A DNA stretch of 64,000 bases from Pseudanabaena galeata CCNP1313 (GCF_029910235.1 NZ_CP112874.1:1302001-1366000), one strand, 5' to 3'; shown: positions 54,591 through 63,946, numbered from the stretch's first letter. Notes: generated from the letters alone by a model not told the origin. Translations and numbers: made by a program.

Positions 54591-55157
54591 ATGAAACTCT
54601 CCGAGCAAACCGATGTAGAAATACTGCAAGCTTGGCGATCGGGAAGCAGTCAAGCTTTTGGCATCTTCTACGATCGCTATGGTGAGTTGGTTTACCGAAT
54701 ATCATTAAGGATCTTAGGTAGCCCCCAAGAAGCGGAAGATCTGACTCAAGAGATATTTATTTTGCTAAGTCGGAATAGTACCTACGACAGTAAAAGAGGT
54801 TCAATCACTACTTTTTTGTCAGTTTTGACCCGATCGCGAGCAATTGATCGTATTCGTAAAACGCGATCGCAACAACAGCATCTCCAAAAATGGGAACAGA
54901 GCATTTCTTCAGAACATGACATCAGAAACTCATCACTTATGGAAAATGCGTCACTTACTGAACGTTCAGAAAAAGTAAAATTAGCGCTAGCCAATTTGCC
55001 TGAAAAGCATTGCCAAGTATTAGAAATGGCATATTTTGATGGACTTAGCCAAACTGAAATTGCTAAAGCTCTAGATACTCCTTTGGGAACGGTAAAGTCT
55101 TGGGCGAGAAGTGGATTGATTCGATTGAGAGAAAGTTTGCAAGATGCTTTGGAGTGA
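54591..55157 (+). CDS. ECF-type RNA polymerase sigma factor
   Basis: The 188-residue protein has sigma region 2 (AFGIFYDRYGELVYRISLRILGSPQEAEDLTQEIFILLSRN, about 22-63; helix with AEDLTQEIF) and region 4 (LANLPEKHCQVLEMAYFDGLSQTEIAKALDTPLGTVKSWARSGL, about 131-175). It directs RNA polymerase to a small regulon, held off by the anti-sigma factor encoded next, whose start lies 5 bases downstream of this stop. Confidence 0.94.
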   Translation: MKLSEQTDVEILQAWRSGSSQAFGIFYDRYGELVYRISLRILGSPQEAEDLTQEIFILLSRNSTYDSKRGSITTFLSVLTRSRAIDRIRKTRSQQQHLQKWEQSISSEHDIRNSSLMENASLTERSEKVKLALANLPEKHCQVLEMAYFDGLSQTEIAKALDTPLGTVKSWARSGLIRLRESLQDALE

Positions 55158-55162
55158 TTATT

Positions 55163-55978
55163 ATGACAACACCACAAAATAAATATCCCTGTGAATGGGA
55201 AGAATTATTAGCAGGATATGTTTTAGGAGATCTCGATCCTGAAGAAGTAACCGAGATGCATCAACTGATTGCAGAGCATCCAGAAATAGTTACAGAAATC
55301 GATTATCTACAAGATACGTTAGCGATGCTTCCGCTTGGCTTAAGTGAAACTCATCCAGCTAGTAGTCTGCGCGATCGCATTGCGGCGGTGGTTATTCCCA
55401 ATAATGTTGAATCTCTCATAGTAGAGCCTCTCGATTCATCCATAGATTCTGTAATCGCTCCTTTAGCATCACCCAAGCGATCTCCTCGTCGCAAAAATCT
55501 CTGGAAATTAGCCACAATTGGTTTAAGTAGTATTGGTGCGATCGCCCTAATTGCCCTTGGCTTAGACAATTACCAAATGCGTCAACAAATCGCCTCTAAT
55601 CAAATCGAGTTACAAAAACATCGTGCAACAATTGCGATGTTACAAGGTTCCGACAATCGCATGATCTCGCTCAAAGGCATGGGAGCAATTCCTGCTGCTT
55701 CGGGAAGTGTAATGATTGCGCCAACTGAAAAAGCTGCGATGATCAGCATTCAGAATCTGAGGCAAATTCCTCAGGACAATAGTTATCGGCTTTGGGCGAT
55801 CGTTGATGGCAAAAAGTTTGATTGCGCTCAGTTCCGTCCTGATGAGCAAGGCAAAGTCTTTATGAAGATTCCATTAGCTAGCGCTCTTAAACAATCTACA
55901 ACATTAATTATTACGATTGAGCCAAATAAAGATATGCCCGAACCCAAAGGCGAAATGGTCATGAAAGGGGAAGTTTAG
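55163..55978 (+). CDS. anti-sigma factor (RskA-like), zinc-finger-free
   Basis: The 271-residue protein has the cytoplasmic anti-sigma part (LLAGYVLGDLDPEEVTEMHQLIAEHP, about 13-38), a single membrane helix at about 116-135 (LATIGLSSIGAIALIALGL), and a periplasmic RskA domain (GSDNRMISLKGMGA; YRLWAIVDGKKFDCAQFRPDEQGK). The usual zinc-binding anti-sigma motif HxxxCxxC is absent. The frame opens 21 codons earlier inside the sigma gene; ATG 55163 is the natural start. Release is presumably by regulated proteolysis. Confidence 0.85.
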   Translation: MTTPQNKYPCEWEELLAGYVLGDLDPEEVTEMHQLIAEHPEIVTEIDYLQDTLAMLPLGLSETHPASSLRDRIAAVVIPNNVESLIVEPLDSSIDSVIAPLASPKRSPRRKNLWKLATIGLSSIGAIALIALGLDNYQMRQQIASNQIELQKHRATIAMLQGSDNRMISLKGMGAIPAASGSVMIAPTEKAAMISIQNLRQIPQDNSYRLWAIVDGKKFDCAQFRPDEQGKVFMKIPLASALKQSTTLIITIEPNKDMPEPKGEMVMKGEV

Positions 55979-56052
55979 CTTTTATACATAGCAATAAAAG
56001 GTTTGCTGTAAAAGCGCTAAGAGCGTGTTTGAGAAGTTAGCGTAAATTCCTG

Positions 56053-56107
56053 CTTTTACCCCCCCTTAATCCCCCCTTGCAAAGGGGGGATTAAGGGGGG
56101 GTAAAAA
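56053..56107. repeat. C/G-rich inverted repeat
   Basis: TTTTACCCCCCCTTAATCCC pairs with GGGATTAAGGGGGGGTAAAA, with further pairing across the middle. This hairpin type is common in cyanobacterial gaps. Confidence 0.75.
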
Positions 56108-56133
56108 CTTCTCTAACACGCTATAAGTGTAAT

Positions 56134-56182
56134 AACCAAGAATTGATTGGCGGCGCGGAGCGCCGCCAATCAATTCTTGGTT
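56134..56182. repeat. GCGC-apex hairpin, family B copy
   Basis: Perfect 23-bp arms (AACCAAGAATTGATTGGCGG...) around GGA. The right flank TTTTTGATTTGTCC is a relative of GGGTTTTATGTCC. Confidence 0.75.
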
Positions 56183-56222
56183 TTTGATTTGTCCGAAGAC
56201 AAGTTACTTTAGCTATAAAATT

Positions 56223-56335
56223 AACGTGAGTTCGATATAGCCATTTGCGGCGTGCTTCGCACGCCACAAATGGCAAAAAATGGTAAGAATCGCTTAGCGA
56301 TTCTTACCATTTTTTGCTTTCGTCGAACTGACGTT
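56223..56335. repeat. 113-bp double-hairpin element, family D copy 2
   Basis: The inverse of 35058-35170, equal in length. The large hairpin 56273-56317 keeps perfect 21-bp arms although two positions differ from the other copy, changed on both sides. The smaller hairpin 56240-56274 has one unpaired change and a loop in opposite orientation. Confidence 0.85.
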
Positions 56336-56433
56336 AAAATTACTTCATCCAATGTGCCAACTCATCCGTATATCCAATAAGTAAACTTCAAAAGGATTAC
56401 TTCACATCAATTTTGGGAAGAGAGCTTACAACA

Positions 56434-56985
56434 ATGAACTATAGATTTATGGGACTTATTGCTGGGTTGACTTTGACTGCGGCAATTATTTCATGTTCCG
56501 CTACATCCACCACAACAACTGAAGCAACTCCCGCATCTACCTCTGCAACCAAGCCTGCTGACACGATTAAGAATGATGCTATGAAAGGCGACGCTATGAA
56601 GGATGGCAAATCTGCTAATGTGTCAGCCCCCACAACATCAAGATCTGGAAGTTTTATCAGTGCAGAGCATCCCACTAAAGGTAAGGCTCGCATTGCACAG
56701 GAAAATGGAAATTATTTTATTGAACTTGACGAAGGTTTTAAGACCTCAGAGAATGGTCCCGACCTATTCGTGATTTTGCATCGATCGCCTAATATTTTGA
56801 ATATATCGAAGCCACCAGCTTATGCGATCGCTGAAGCAGACTATACAGTGATTGCGCCTCTCAAGAGTTTTAATGGCAAGCAACGCTATGCAATCCCTAA
56901 GGATATACAAATCGACAAATACCAATCAATAGCGGTCTGGTGTCGCATGTTTAATGCTACTTTCGGTTTTGCTCCTTTGTCTTGA
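56434..56985 (+). CDS. DM13-domain lipoprotein
   Basis: The 183-residue protein has a lipoprotein signal (MNYRFMGLIAGLTLTAAIIS then C21), a Ser/Thr/Lys-rich linker, and a DM13 domain (SGSFISAEHPTKGKARIAQE, then FIELDEGFKTSENGPDLFVILHR; the end reads IAVWCRMFNATFGFAPL, with the conserved cysteine). DM13 is proposed to bind heme or act in electron transfer. Near the sigma/anti-sigma pair and could be in its regulon (inference). Confidence 0.88.
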   Translation: MNYRFMGLIAGLTLTAAIISCSATSTTTTEATPASTSATKPADTIKNDAMKGDAMKDGKSANVSAPTTSRSGSFISAEHPTKGKARIAQENGNYFIELDEGFKTSENGPDLFVILHRSPNILNISKPPAYAIAEADYTVIAPLKSFNGKQRYAIPKDIQIDKYQSIAVWCRMFNATFGFAPLS

Positions 56986-57055
56986 GACTCAGGGGATTTA
57001 TAGCTGTAGCCATAAGAGAGATGACGCACATCATCATCTCTCTTATATAAACTCG

Positions 57056-58069
57056 CTAAGCAGCGATCGCAGCAGCTTTAGTTGTACCGAGTGATTCCAT
57101 TACCAATTCCGCGAGGTCGTTGATAAAAATTGGATGACTATTTAAAGCAGGAACGCGATCAAAGTTGTGAATCCCCGCTTCTTCTGCAACTTCACGATAC
57201 TCAATATCGATTTCTTGCAAAGTCTCAATATGTTCCGACACAAAACTAATCGGCACAACTAAAAGATCGTTAACGCCACGCTTTGCTAAATTCTTAATTG
57301 CTTCCTCAGTATAGGGCTGGAGCCATTCGACGGGACCAACACGACTCTGATAAGCGAGAGTATGCGCGTTATAGCGTTGATAGTCTCGGCGCAAAGCCTT
57401 CATAATCCCGTCAACACAGTTTTCCATTTCTGATTGATAGGGATCGCCGTATTTGGTCACATATTTCACAGGGACACCGTGAGCGCTGAAGAAAATATGC
57501 ACATTCTCAGGATCGGCAAAATCTTGCAATTTAGAATTGATTAAATCATTCATGGCGCGAATGTAGCCAGTGCGCTCATACCAAGACTTAATCGTAATTT
57601 TCTCGATCGCTTGAAGTTCGGGGTCATTTTCCCAAAGTGCATCAAGTTGCTTAATGCTCGAACCACTGGTGCTGATGGAATATTGTGGATATAGAGGCAA
57701 CACCACAAGTCTGGTAATGCCATCCTGTTTGATTTGGGCGATCGTTTCTTCGGTGTAGGGATGCCAATAGCGCATGGCGACATAGACCTTTGCATCGACA
57801 CCATGTCGTTGCAAGACATTCTCAATATTTTCACCTTGCTCTTTGGTAATTTGGAGCAATGGTGAACCACCGCCGATCATACGGTAATTTTCTTGACTGA
57901 TGGGGGCGCGACTAGCAGCGATCAATGAGGCGATCGGCTTTTGTAAAAAAGGAAAGGGGAGGCGAATGATTTCTGGATCGGCGAATAGGTTATACAAGAA
58001 AAGATAGACATCTTCTAGCTTTTCAGGGCCTCCTAAGTTTAATAGCATTACTCCAACGCGACCAGACAT
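57056..58069 (-). CDS. hemH: ferrochelatase without the CAB C-terminal extension
   Basis: Inserts Fe2+ into protoporphyrin IX to make protoheme. The 337-residue protein has [51 protein letters not shown] (catalytic His) and [20 protein letters not shown] (catalytic Glu). Most cyanobacterial ferrochelatases are about 390 residues with a C-terminal chlorophyll a/b-binding-like helix; this one ends [11 protein letters not shown], right after the enzyme domain. Other frames downstream to 56986 give no CAB motif. Confidence 0.95.
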   Translation of the reverse strand: MSGRVGVMLLNLGGPEKLEDVYLFLYNLFADPEIIRLPFPFLQKPIASLIAASRAPISQENYRMIGGGSPLLQITKEQGENIENVLQRHGVDAKVYVAMRYWHPYTEETIAQIKQDGITRLVVLPLYPQYSISTSGSSIKQLDALWENDPELQAIEKITIKSWYERTGYIRAMNDLINSKLQDFADPENVHIFFSAHGVPVKYVTKYGDPYQSEMENCVDGIMKALRRDYQRYNAHTLAYQSRVGPVEWLQPYTEEAIKNLAKRGVNDLLVVPISFVSEHIETLQEIDIEYREVAEEAGIHNFDRVPALNSHPIFINDLAELVMESLGTTKAAAIAA

Positions 58070-58276
58070 AAAGCAATTTCCTAAATTTGATAAGTTGATA
58101 ATTTAATGAATATGAATGAAGCAAAGCTTCGCTCACAATGATGAATAAATGGATTATTTTATTAAGTGAAATTTTAAAACGCTGTCTAAATCTTAGTCTA
58201 AGTTATTGATAAGTATAAGCTTTTGTTTTGGGATACCTATGCATAAGGTAGTGTGTCACAGAGCTACCCCCTAACC

Positions 58277-58663
58277 CTATTGCTTATCTAGCCATCGCTT
58301 CACACAGGCTTCCAACAAATCAATGTCTAATGGCTTTGTCAGATAATCATCACAACCAGAAGCGATCGCTGATTCTTTATCTCCTTTCATCGCATGAGCC
58401 GTGACCGCAATTATAGGGATATTAGCTGTGCGATCGCTCGCTTTGAGTTGTCGGGCTACTTCCCATCCATCGATTTCTGGCAAAGATAAATCTAGCAAAA
58501 TCAGATCAGGATGATTAGTTACTAGCCAATCTAGCGCTGATTGACCATCTTGGATGCAAGTGACGCGATAGCCTGAATCTAGAAACACCTGTTCTACCAA
58601 AACTTGGTTGTCAGGGGCATCTTCGACCACTAAGATTAGCGGTGGGCTGTTAAGTGCGGGCAT
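58277..58663 (-). CDS. stand-alone response regulator receiver protein
   Basis: The 128-residue CheY-like protein has the acidic pair E14/D15, phospho-acceptor D58 in LILLDLSLPE, the Thr in IIAVTAHAMKGD (about 84-95) and K109 in YLTKPLD. No output domain. It resembles receiver domains of hybrid kinases and CheY-type proteins; kinase partner unknown. Its start overlaps the end of the DUF362 gene by 14 bases. Confidence 0.92.
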   Translation of the reverse strand: MPALNSPPLILVVEDAPDNQVLVEQVFLDSGYRVTCIQDGQSALDWLVTNHPDLILLDLSLPEIDGWEVARQLKASDRTANIPIIAVTAHAMKGDKESAIASGCDDYLTKPLDIDLLEACVKRWLDKQ

Positions 58664-59615
58664 AGGTGCTGAGCGGTTCTTTGATGAACTTGATATAGAG
58701 ATGTTTAAAGGTCGATTTCAAGACTCTGGGCATTCCAAAGTCGATCGCCATCATCGTTTCTGGTAGTTTCCAATCTCTGCTTTGCAATTGAGCGATCGGA
58801 TCGCCGATGATGTCAATTGCATCAAGATCGCTACAAAGTCCTGTGCGGATCGCGGCGGCAACTGTCGGTACATCGAGAGGTTTAACTCCAAGGATCTCCA
58901 CCATAACGCGATCCAGTGCAAAAACATCACAGGAAGCCGCTAAAACCCCTAATTCTTTTGGTTCTCCAGCGCTAGGACCATTCCCTTCATGTCCGACAAT
59001 ACCATCAAGGATTGTCAGTTCAGGATTAATTGCTCTTGCTGTTTCGATGAGCATTTGTGCGAATCGCTCGACATCTTTACCAGCTTCCATATGCCACCAA
59101 GCTTTCATCTTGCCTGGGACGCAACCAAATAGATTTTTGACACCGAGGGTTAGGGTCAGTTGCATATGTGACTTGACCTTAGGTAAGTTAATTACCACAT
59201 CTGCATCCATCGCTTCTTTACTTAGACGCAAATGTTGCAGTTCACCTTCGCCTTCGGTTGCGTAGCGTTTGCCATGAAACTCGATAATTGGTAAGCCCAA
59301 TTCTTCGGCAAGGGGTAATAAGCCATTCGCCTTGGCAATTCCTTTAGCACTACCAAAGGCAGGGCTATCTCCTAAAAATGGTTTCCCGCCTGCTTCTTGT
59401 ACCATTTTAGCGACACAATACACCAATTCGGGGCGAGTGGTACATTCTTTGGTGGGTCGTGAGCCTGTGAGTAAGTTGGGCTTGAGGAGAACGCGATCGC
59501 CTGCTTTGACGATGCTGGACATACCTCCTAGGGGTGCAAGTACGGTCTCTAGTGCTGTCATCAAGGATGCAGTTTCGTAGCTAGAGGTATGTAGAAGACT
59601 GACGATTGGTTTCAT
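58650..59615 (-). CDS. DUF362-domain protein
   Basis: The 321-residue protein has the DUF362 signatures VLLKPNLLTGSRPTKECTTRPELV (about 43-66), FLGDSPAFGSAKGIAKANGL (about 79-98) and NLPKVKSHMQLTLTLGVKNLFGCVPG (about 143-168). The domain is found in uncharacterised proteins, in some with iron-sulfur clusters; this one has no ferredoxin Cx2Cx2C motif. Coupled with the receiver protein downstream. Confidence 0.85.
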   Translation of the reverse strand: MKPIVSLLHTSSYETASLMTALETVLAPLGGMSSIVKAGDRVLLKPNLLTGSRPTKECTTRPELVYCVAKMVQEAGGKPFLGDSPAFGSAKGIAKANGLLPLAEELGLPIIEFHGKRYATEGEGELQHLRLSKEAMDADVVINLPKVKSHMQLTLTLGVKNLFGCVPGKMKAWWHMEAGKDVERFAQMLIETARAINPELTILDGIVGHEGNGPSAGEPKELGVLAASCDVFALDRVMVEILGVKPLDVPTVAAAIRTGLCSDLDAIDIIGDPIAQLQSRDWKLPETMMAIDFGMPRVLKSTFKHLYIKFIKEPLSTYART

Positions 59616-59858
59616 GAATTATATCTAGAAGGTGGTGGGTCAGCAAGCTATTTAAAAATATAACCTAGTAACTATGTCTTACTCCCTTCCCACTCAAGAA
59701 TTAGTTGTGCGGTGTGAAGTGCCGCCGCCATTTATTTGGGGTTTATAATTTCTTGCCATACAATAGCTATAGATAGCCAAAAAAACTGAAAGAGTGGGCT
59801 TACATATTCCTGTATTTTTTATTCTTATATTTTTTTAAGTCATAATCTGAGTAAATTT

Positions 59859-60209
59859 ATGTCTATTCAAATCTATGGCATACCCAATTGTGGGACTTGC
59901 AAAAAAGCGATCGCTTGGTTAGACAATCAAGGAATTGCCTACGAATTTATCAATACTAAAGACTATCCCCCAACTCGCACGGCGATCGCTGAATGGGTAA
60001 ATGCATTAGGAGAAAGAGTAATGCGAAATACCTCTGGACAATCCTACCGATCGCTTGGCTCTGAAAAAGAAACATGGTCACATATTCAATGGATTGAAGC
60101 CTATGCCAAGGATTCGATGCTGCTCAAGCGTCCTTTATTTGTTAAAGATGGTAAGGCGATCGCGATCGGCTTTAGAAACCCTGAAGAAATCAAACAAAAA
60201 TTAGCTTAA
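59859..60209 (+). CDS. Spx/MgsR (ArsC-like) family protein
   Basis: The 116-residue protein MSIQIYGIPNCGTCKKAIAWLDNQ has the thioredoxin-like ArsC fold with CGTC at 11-14 and the C-terminal GFRNPEEIKQKL. Family members include Spx regulators and arsenate reductase-like proteins; the CxxC pair points to a redox role. In the absence of the ArsC resolving cysteines it is not a typical arsenate reductase. Confidence 0.85.
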   Translation: MSIQIYGIPNCGTCKKAIAWLDNQGIAYEFINTKDYPPTRTAIAEWVNALGERVMRNTSGQSYRSLGSEKETWSHIQWIEAYAKDSMLLKRPLFVKDGKAIAIGFRNPEEIKQKLA

Positions 60210-60285
60210 AATCAGCTTGAATGATGCTTCTTGCAACCACACATACTCATTCCAAAGAGTGATAGTAATTTCTAGGTGAGCTAAC

Positions 60286-60365
60286 GTATATTGAATTGGT
60301 AATTACGAACTGGTAATTATCAATTACTAATTATCAATTTTTAATTTACTAATTGATAAGTTATT
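60286..60365. repeat. A/T-rich degenerate direct repeats
   Basis: TGGTAATTA, ATCAATTA and TACTAATT words recur in a run (TTGGTAATTACGAACTGGTAATTATC...). Simple-sequence decay; no function is seen. Confidence 0.6.
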
Positions 60366-60399
60366 TCCAAAAAATTCAATCACATGGGTAAAAATAGTA

Positions 60400-60618
60400 A
60401 TGAGCCAAAGACTAAAGCGATGGGAATCACCACGCAAAGAAGGTAGAAATGATAAAGGTAAAGGTGGCTCAGCACGCCAACGCCAAAAGAAAAAACAACT
60501 GCAAATGCTTCGTAAAAAATTAAAAGAAGGTATTAATACCCAAGCAAAAAGAGATGGCGCTAGCGCCATCTCTTTTTGGTTTTCAGAGGAAGTTGCAAAG
60601 CAACTTCCTTTCGGCTAG
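60400..60618 (+). CDS. possible small basic protein whose 3' end is formed by hairpins
   Basis: The first 49 residues are strongly basic (MSQRLKRWESPRKEGRNDKG, KGGSARQRQKKKQLQMLRKK) and look like a small RNA-binding protein. The frame then runs through a perfect 32-bp palindrome (60546-60577) and a second hairpin (60588-60608) and stops four bases into the end of the convergent VOC gene. So the last about 20 residues are probably acquired sequence. No strong ribosome site. Function unknown. Confidence 0.4.
   Translation: MSQRLKRWESPRKEGRNDKGKGGSARQRQKKKQLQMLRKKLKEGINTQAKRDGASAISFWFSEEVAKQLPFG
60546..60577. terminator. perfect 32-bp palindrome
   Basis: AAAAAGAGATGGCGC and its inverse meet at TAGC/GCTA with no loop, with A- and T-runs outside. 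It could end transcription on either strand, but lies inside the possible small gene at 60400. Confidence 0.65.
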
Positions 60619-61076
60619 TGCGTAACTACAGGAACCTGCTGAGCAAAGTCAGCATCACCAACTTCGTGAAAATCAGTCTCACCAAAAATGGCAGTTTCAA
60701 ACTTGTAATGCTTGAACTCTAAAATATTTCCTGAATGATCAGCTAAGAAAAAAGTTCGATGTTCCAAAGGTGTATCCACAAAGCGAACTTTTGGCTTTTG
60801 ATAAAACTTAAGGCGCTTATCATGGACTTTTTCTAATAAAGCCATCCAGTTATTTTCGGAATAAAATACTAATCCGAAATGGCGCGGATAAATACCACGT
60901 TGCGATTCAAGAGATTCATGAACAACGTGCGCTACCAACTGGTGACCATACAAACTCATGATCAGCGAGTCACTTGACTCGCGTCCTGCCAAACAACCCA
61001 AACCATCAATATAAAAAGCTTTGGTGCTTGCAATATCTTTGACTGGAAATGCGAGATGAAAGAGGATCTTGGTCAT
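60615..61076 (-). CDS. VOC-family (glyoxalase/dioxygenase-like) protein
   Basis: The 153-residue protein KILFHLAFPVKDIASTKAFYIDGLGC has a VOC N-half with His near 7, and the second half SGNILEFKHYKFETAIFGETDFHEVGD with a Glu in LEFKHY. It overlaps purF by four bases (ATGA), so it is translated with it. The link to purine synthesis is not obvious; some cyanobacteria keep the same neighbour order. Confidence 0.82.
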   Translation of the reverse strand: MTKILFHLAFPVKDIASTKAFYIDGLGCLAGRESSDSLIMSLYGHQLVAHVVHESLESQRGIYPRHFGLVFYSENNWMALLEKVHDKRLKFYQKPKVRFVDTPLEHRTFFLADHSGNILEFKHYKFETAIFGETDFHEVGDADFAQQVPVVTH

Positions 61077-62596
61077 GTTGCCGTATTTTCTAGCATAAGT
61101 TTGGTGCGCTTGAGTTTATCAGGAACTTCAATCGGATATTTTCCTGTAAAACAAGCCGTGCAAAAATGCGTGGTATCAATTTGTGTCGCCTTTAACATTG
61201 CGTCGTGACTGAGATACGCAAGCGTATCAACCTCAATCTGTTTGGCGATCGCATCGACAGATTTCTGCGCTGCGATCAAATGATCTTGCGAGTCCGTATC
61301 AATACCATAAAAACAAGGGTGAGTAACAGGAGGCGAAGAAATACGCATATGTACCTCAGTTGCACCAGCCTCACGCAATGCTCTTACTATTTTACGACTC
61401 GTCGTTCCTCTTACGATCGAATCATCGATCACAATTACCCGTTTACCCTGCAAAACATCCTTAAGGGTATTCAGCTTCATACGGATGCCAGACTCCCGCA
61501 TGGCTTGGGTGGGCTGAATAAAAGTTCGCCCCACATAGCGATTTTTGATCAGAGCCTCTCCGTAGGGAATCCCTGACTCTCGTGAAAACCCGATCGCCGC
61601 AGGAATGCCTGAATCTGGCACGCCAATCACAATATCGGCTTCCACAAAATTTTCTTTAGCTAATTCTCGCCCAATTCGCAATCTGTATGTATAAAGACTT
61701 TCATCATGCATGACACTATCGGGTCTTGCAAAATAAATCATCTCAAAAACACAGAGCTTCGGCTGTGATTCTTCCCATTGCCAAGACTCAATCCCTTTGT
61801 CCATGGTAATGATCACTAGCTCTCCAGCTTTGACCTCACGTACATATTCTGCACCGATAATATCTAAGCCGCAGGTTTCTGAAGACAAGACATAGGAGCC
61901 ATCAGGGGTTTTGCCAATCACCAAAGGACGGACACCATAGGCATCCCTAGCACCGATAAGCGCATTGGGAGTTGCCATCACTAGGCTGAATGCACCATGG
62001 CAGCGCTTCAGAGCCGTAACGATCGCCCCTTGCCAGTTTTTACCCTCCTCTACGGCTTCGCTTACCGCAAAGGCTATTCCTTCAGAATCGGTAGTTGATT
62101 CGAGGGCATGACCTTGCGCTGACAGTTCGCCACGTAATTCAGTAGCATTGACTAAGTTGCCATTGTGGGCAAGCGCAAAATCGCCCAATCTCGTATTAAT
62201 GATAATTGGCTGAGCGTTACAAACCTTACTCGAACCTGTGGTCGAATAGCGGTTATGCCCAATCCCTAAAGCTCCTTTCATTTCTGAGAGGATCGTTTCA
62301 TTAAATACTTGGGCAACTAGTCCCATCGCTTTGTGAGTATGGGTCGTGCCGCGATCGTCGTAGACAGTAATCCCTGCTGATTCCTGCCCACGATGCTGTA
62401 AGGCATACAATCCAAAATAAACAAGTTTAGCAACATCCCCTTCTGCTGCTAGTACCCCGAAAACACCACAAGCTTCCTGTGGTTTATCCGTCTCAATGTC
62501 ATTGTTAAAATCTAGATCATCAAAATCGGGTTGATTTATAAGGTTCTTAGGCATCTCATCAGCAAAAACAGAATGGTCAGAATGGTCTGGCAACAT
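61073..62596 (-). CDS. purF: amidophosphoribosyltransferase
   Basis: First committed step of purine synthesis: PRPP plus glutamine to phosphoribosylamine. The 507-residue protein has a propeptide of about 42 residues before the nucleophile cysteine in EACGVFGV, the glutaminase part (GLYALQHRGQESAG), and the PRPP motif VIVIDDSIVRGTTSRKIV (about 362-379). Cysteines suited to a 4Fe-4S cluster are in the C-terminal part (HPCFYGID; HFCTACFTGKYP). A TTG at 62611 would add five residues. Confidence 0.96.
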   Translation of the reverse strand: MLPDHSDHSVFADEMPKNLINQPDFDDLDFNNDIETDKPQEACGVFGVLAAEGDVAKLVYFGLYALQHRGQESAGITVYDDRGTTHTHKAMGLVAQVFNETILSEMKGALGIGHNRYSTTGSSKVCNAQPIIINTRLGDFALAHNGNLVNATELRGELSAQGHALESTTDSEGIAFAVSEAVEEGKNWQGAIVTALKRCHGAFSLVMATPNALIGARDAYGVRPLVIGKTPDGSYVLSSETCGLDIIGAEYVREVKAGELVIITMDKGIESWQWEESQPKLCVFEMIYFARPDSVMHDESLYTYRLRIGRELAKENFVEADIVIGVPDSGIPAAIGFSRESGIPYGEALIKNRYVGRTFIQPTQAMRESGIRMKLNTLKDVLQGKRVIVIDDSIVRGTTSRKIVRALREAGATEVHMRISSPPVTHPCFYGIDTDSQDHLIAAQKSVDAIAKQIEVDTLAYLSHDAMLKATQIDTTHFCTACFTGKYPIEVPDKLKRTKLMLENTAT

Positions 62597-62690
62597 AGCA
62601 GTTATACGCAATACATTAGTTTGGGTAGAAGAGAAAAGCCCACTCTATAGATCGTACCAGTGTTAAGCATTTCTTAACCAAAATTAGCAA

Positions 62691-62755
62691 AGCAACCCCA
62701 GAAGGATGAAGTAGGCTCTCTGGGTTGCCATCCTCCTTCTGGGTTTTAATTTGTC
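62691..62755. repeat. imperfect hairpin element, family B-like
   Basis: CCCAGAAGGATGAAGTAGG and CTCCTTCTGGG arms with a TTTTAATTTGTCC tail like the family B right flank. It lies in the gap between divergent purF and glpX. Confidence 0.55.
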
Positions 62756-62894
62756 CTTCTGCCCTGTAAACTTAATTACGAGGTTGTGTAGTAAGTCACA
62801 ACTAACTTAATTTTGTTTTCTGTTTCTGGAAATTTTCTGGGGCATAACAAAGGCTTAATAGTTATAAAATTTAGACAAGTAAGGATTCCTACGC

Positions 62895-63938
62895 ATGGAT
62901 AATACAATCAGCCTTGAGATTATTGAGGTCGTTGAACAGGCAGCGATCGCATCTTCTCGGTGGATGGGCTTGGGTAAAAAAGATGAAGCCGACGAAGCAG
63001 CGGTTGAAGCAATGCGCGAACGCATGAACAAAATTCATATGCGTGGACGCATTGTTATCGGTGAAGGCGAACGTGACGAAGCACCCATGCTCTATATCGG
63101 TGAAGAAGTTGGTATCTGCACACAGCCAAATGCTGCCGAATTCTGCACCATCGAAGAATTACAAGAAATTGATATCGCTGTTGACCCTTGCGAAGGCACA
63201 AACCTTGTCGCCTATGGTCAAAATGGTTCGATGGCAGTTTTGGCTATTTCTGAACGCAATGGCTTGTTCCGCGCTCCTGACTTTTATATGGACAAACTAG
63301 CTGCACCTCCTGCTGCGAAGGGTCACGTCGATATCCGCAAAACACCTACCCAAAATCTGAAAATTCTTTCGGAATGTTTAAATCGCTCGATCGAAGAATT
63401 GGTCGTCGTAGTTATGGATCGTCCTCGTCACAAGGGTTTGATTTCTGAAATCCGTGCCGCAGGCGCTCGTGTCCGTTTGATCAGTGATGGTGACGTATCT
63501 GCTGCAATTTGCTGTGGTTTCGCTGGTACAAACATCCATGCTCTGATGGGTATTGGTGCTGCTCCTGAAGGTGTTATTTCGGCAGCCGCAATGCGTTGCT
63601 TGGGTGGACATTTCCAAGGTCGTCTAGTTTATGACCCAGCCGAAGTTAACACTCCTGAGAGCGCTAAGTGGACTCGTGAAGGTAACTTGGCTCGCCTCAA
63701 GGAAATGGGTATCGAAGATGGCGATAAGGTCTATGATGCCAATGAATTAGCTTGTGGTAAAGATGTATTGTTTGCTGGCTGTGGTATTACCCCAGGTACA
63801 TTGATGGAAGGTGTCCGCTTCTTTGGTGGTGGTTGCCGTACTCAGTCTTTGGTTATCTCAACTCAATCGAAGACTGCTCGCTTTGTTGACACCATTCACT
63901 TGACTGGTGATGCTCCTAAGACTATTAATTTGCGTTAA
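62895..63938 (+). CDS. glpX: class II fructose-1,6-bisphosphatase / sedoheptulose-1,7-bisphosphatase
   Basis: In cyanobacteria this bifunctional enzyme removes the 1-phosphate from FBP and SBP in the Calvin cycle. The 347-residue protein has the metal and substrate motifs [16 protein letters not shown] (about 56-71), [18 protein letters not shown] (about 96-113; DPxxGT), and [22 protein letters not shown] (about 172-193). C-rich-ending codons and strong expression are likely. Ends at a terminator. Confidence 0.96.
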   Translation: MDNTISLEIIEVVEQAAIASSRWMGLGKKDEADEAAVEAMRERMNKIHMRGRIVIGEGERDEAPMLYIGEEVGICTQPNAAEFCTIEELQEIDIAVDPCEGTNLVAYGQNGSMAVLAISERNGLFRAPDFYMDKLAAPPAAKGHVDIRKTPTQNLKILSECLNRSIEELVVVVMDRPRHKGLISEIRAAGARVRLISDGDVSAAICCGFAGTNIHALMGIGAAPEGVISAAAMRCLGGHFQGRLVYDPAEVNTPESAKWTREGNLARLKEMGIEDGDKVYDANELACGKDVLFAGCGITPGTLMEGVRFFGGGCRTQSLVISTQSKTARFVDTIHLTGDAPKTINLR

Positions 63939-63946
63939 TAACTTAG

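Larger units (their letters stand above)
55979..56433. other. gap between anti-sigma and DM13 genes with three hairpin elements
   Basis: In order: 56053-56107 (C/G-rich hairpin), 56134-56182 (family B hairpin), 56223-56335 (family D). No coding signal is visible. Confidence 0.7.
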
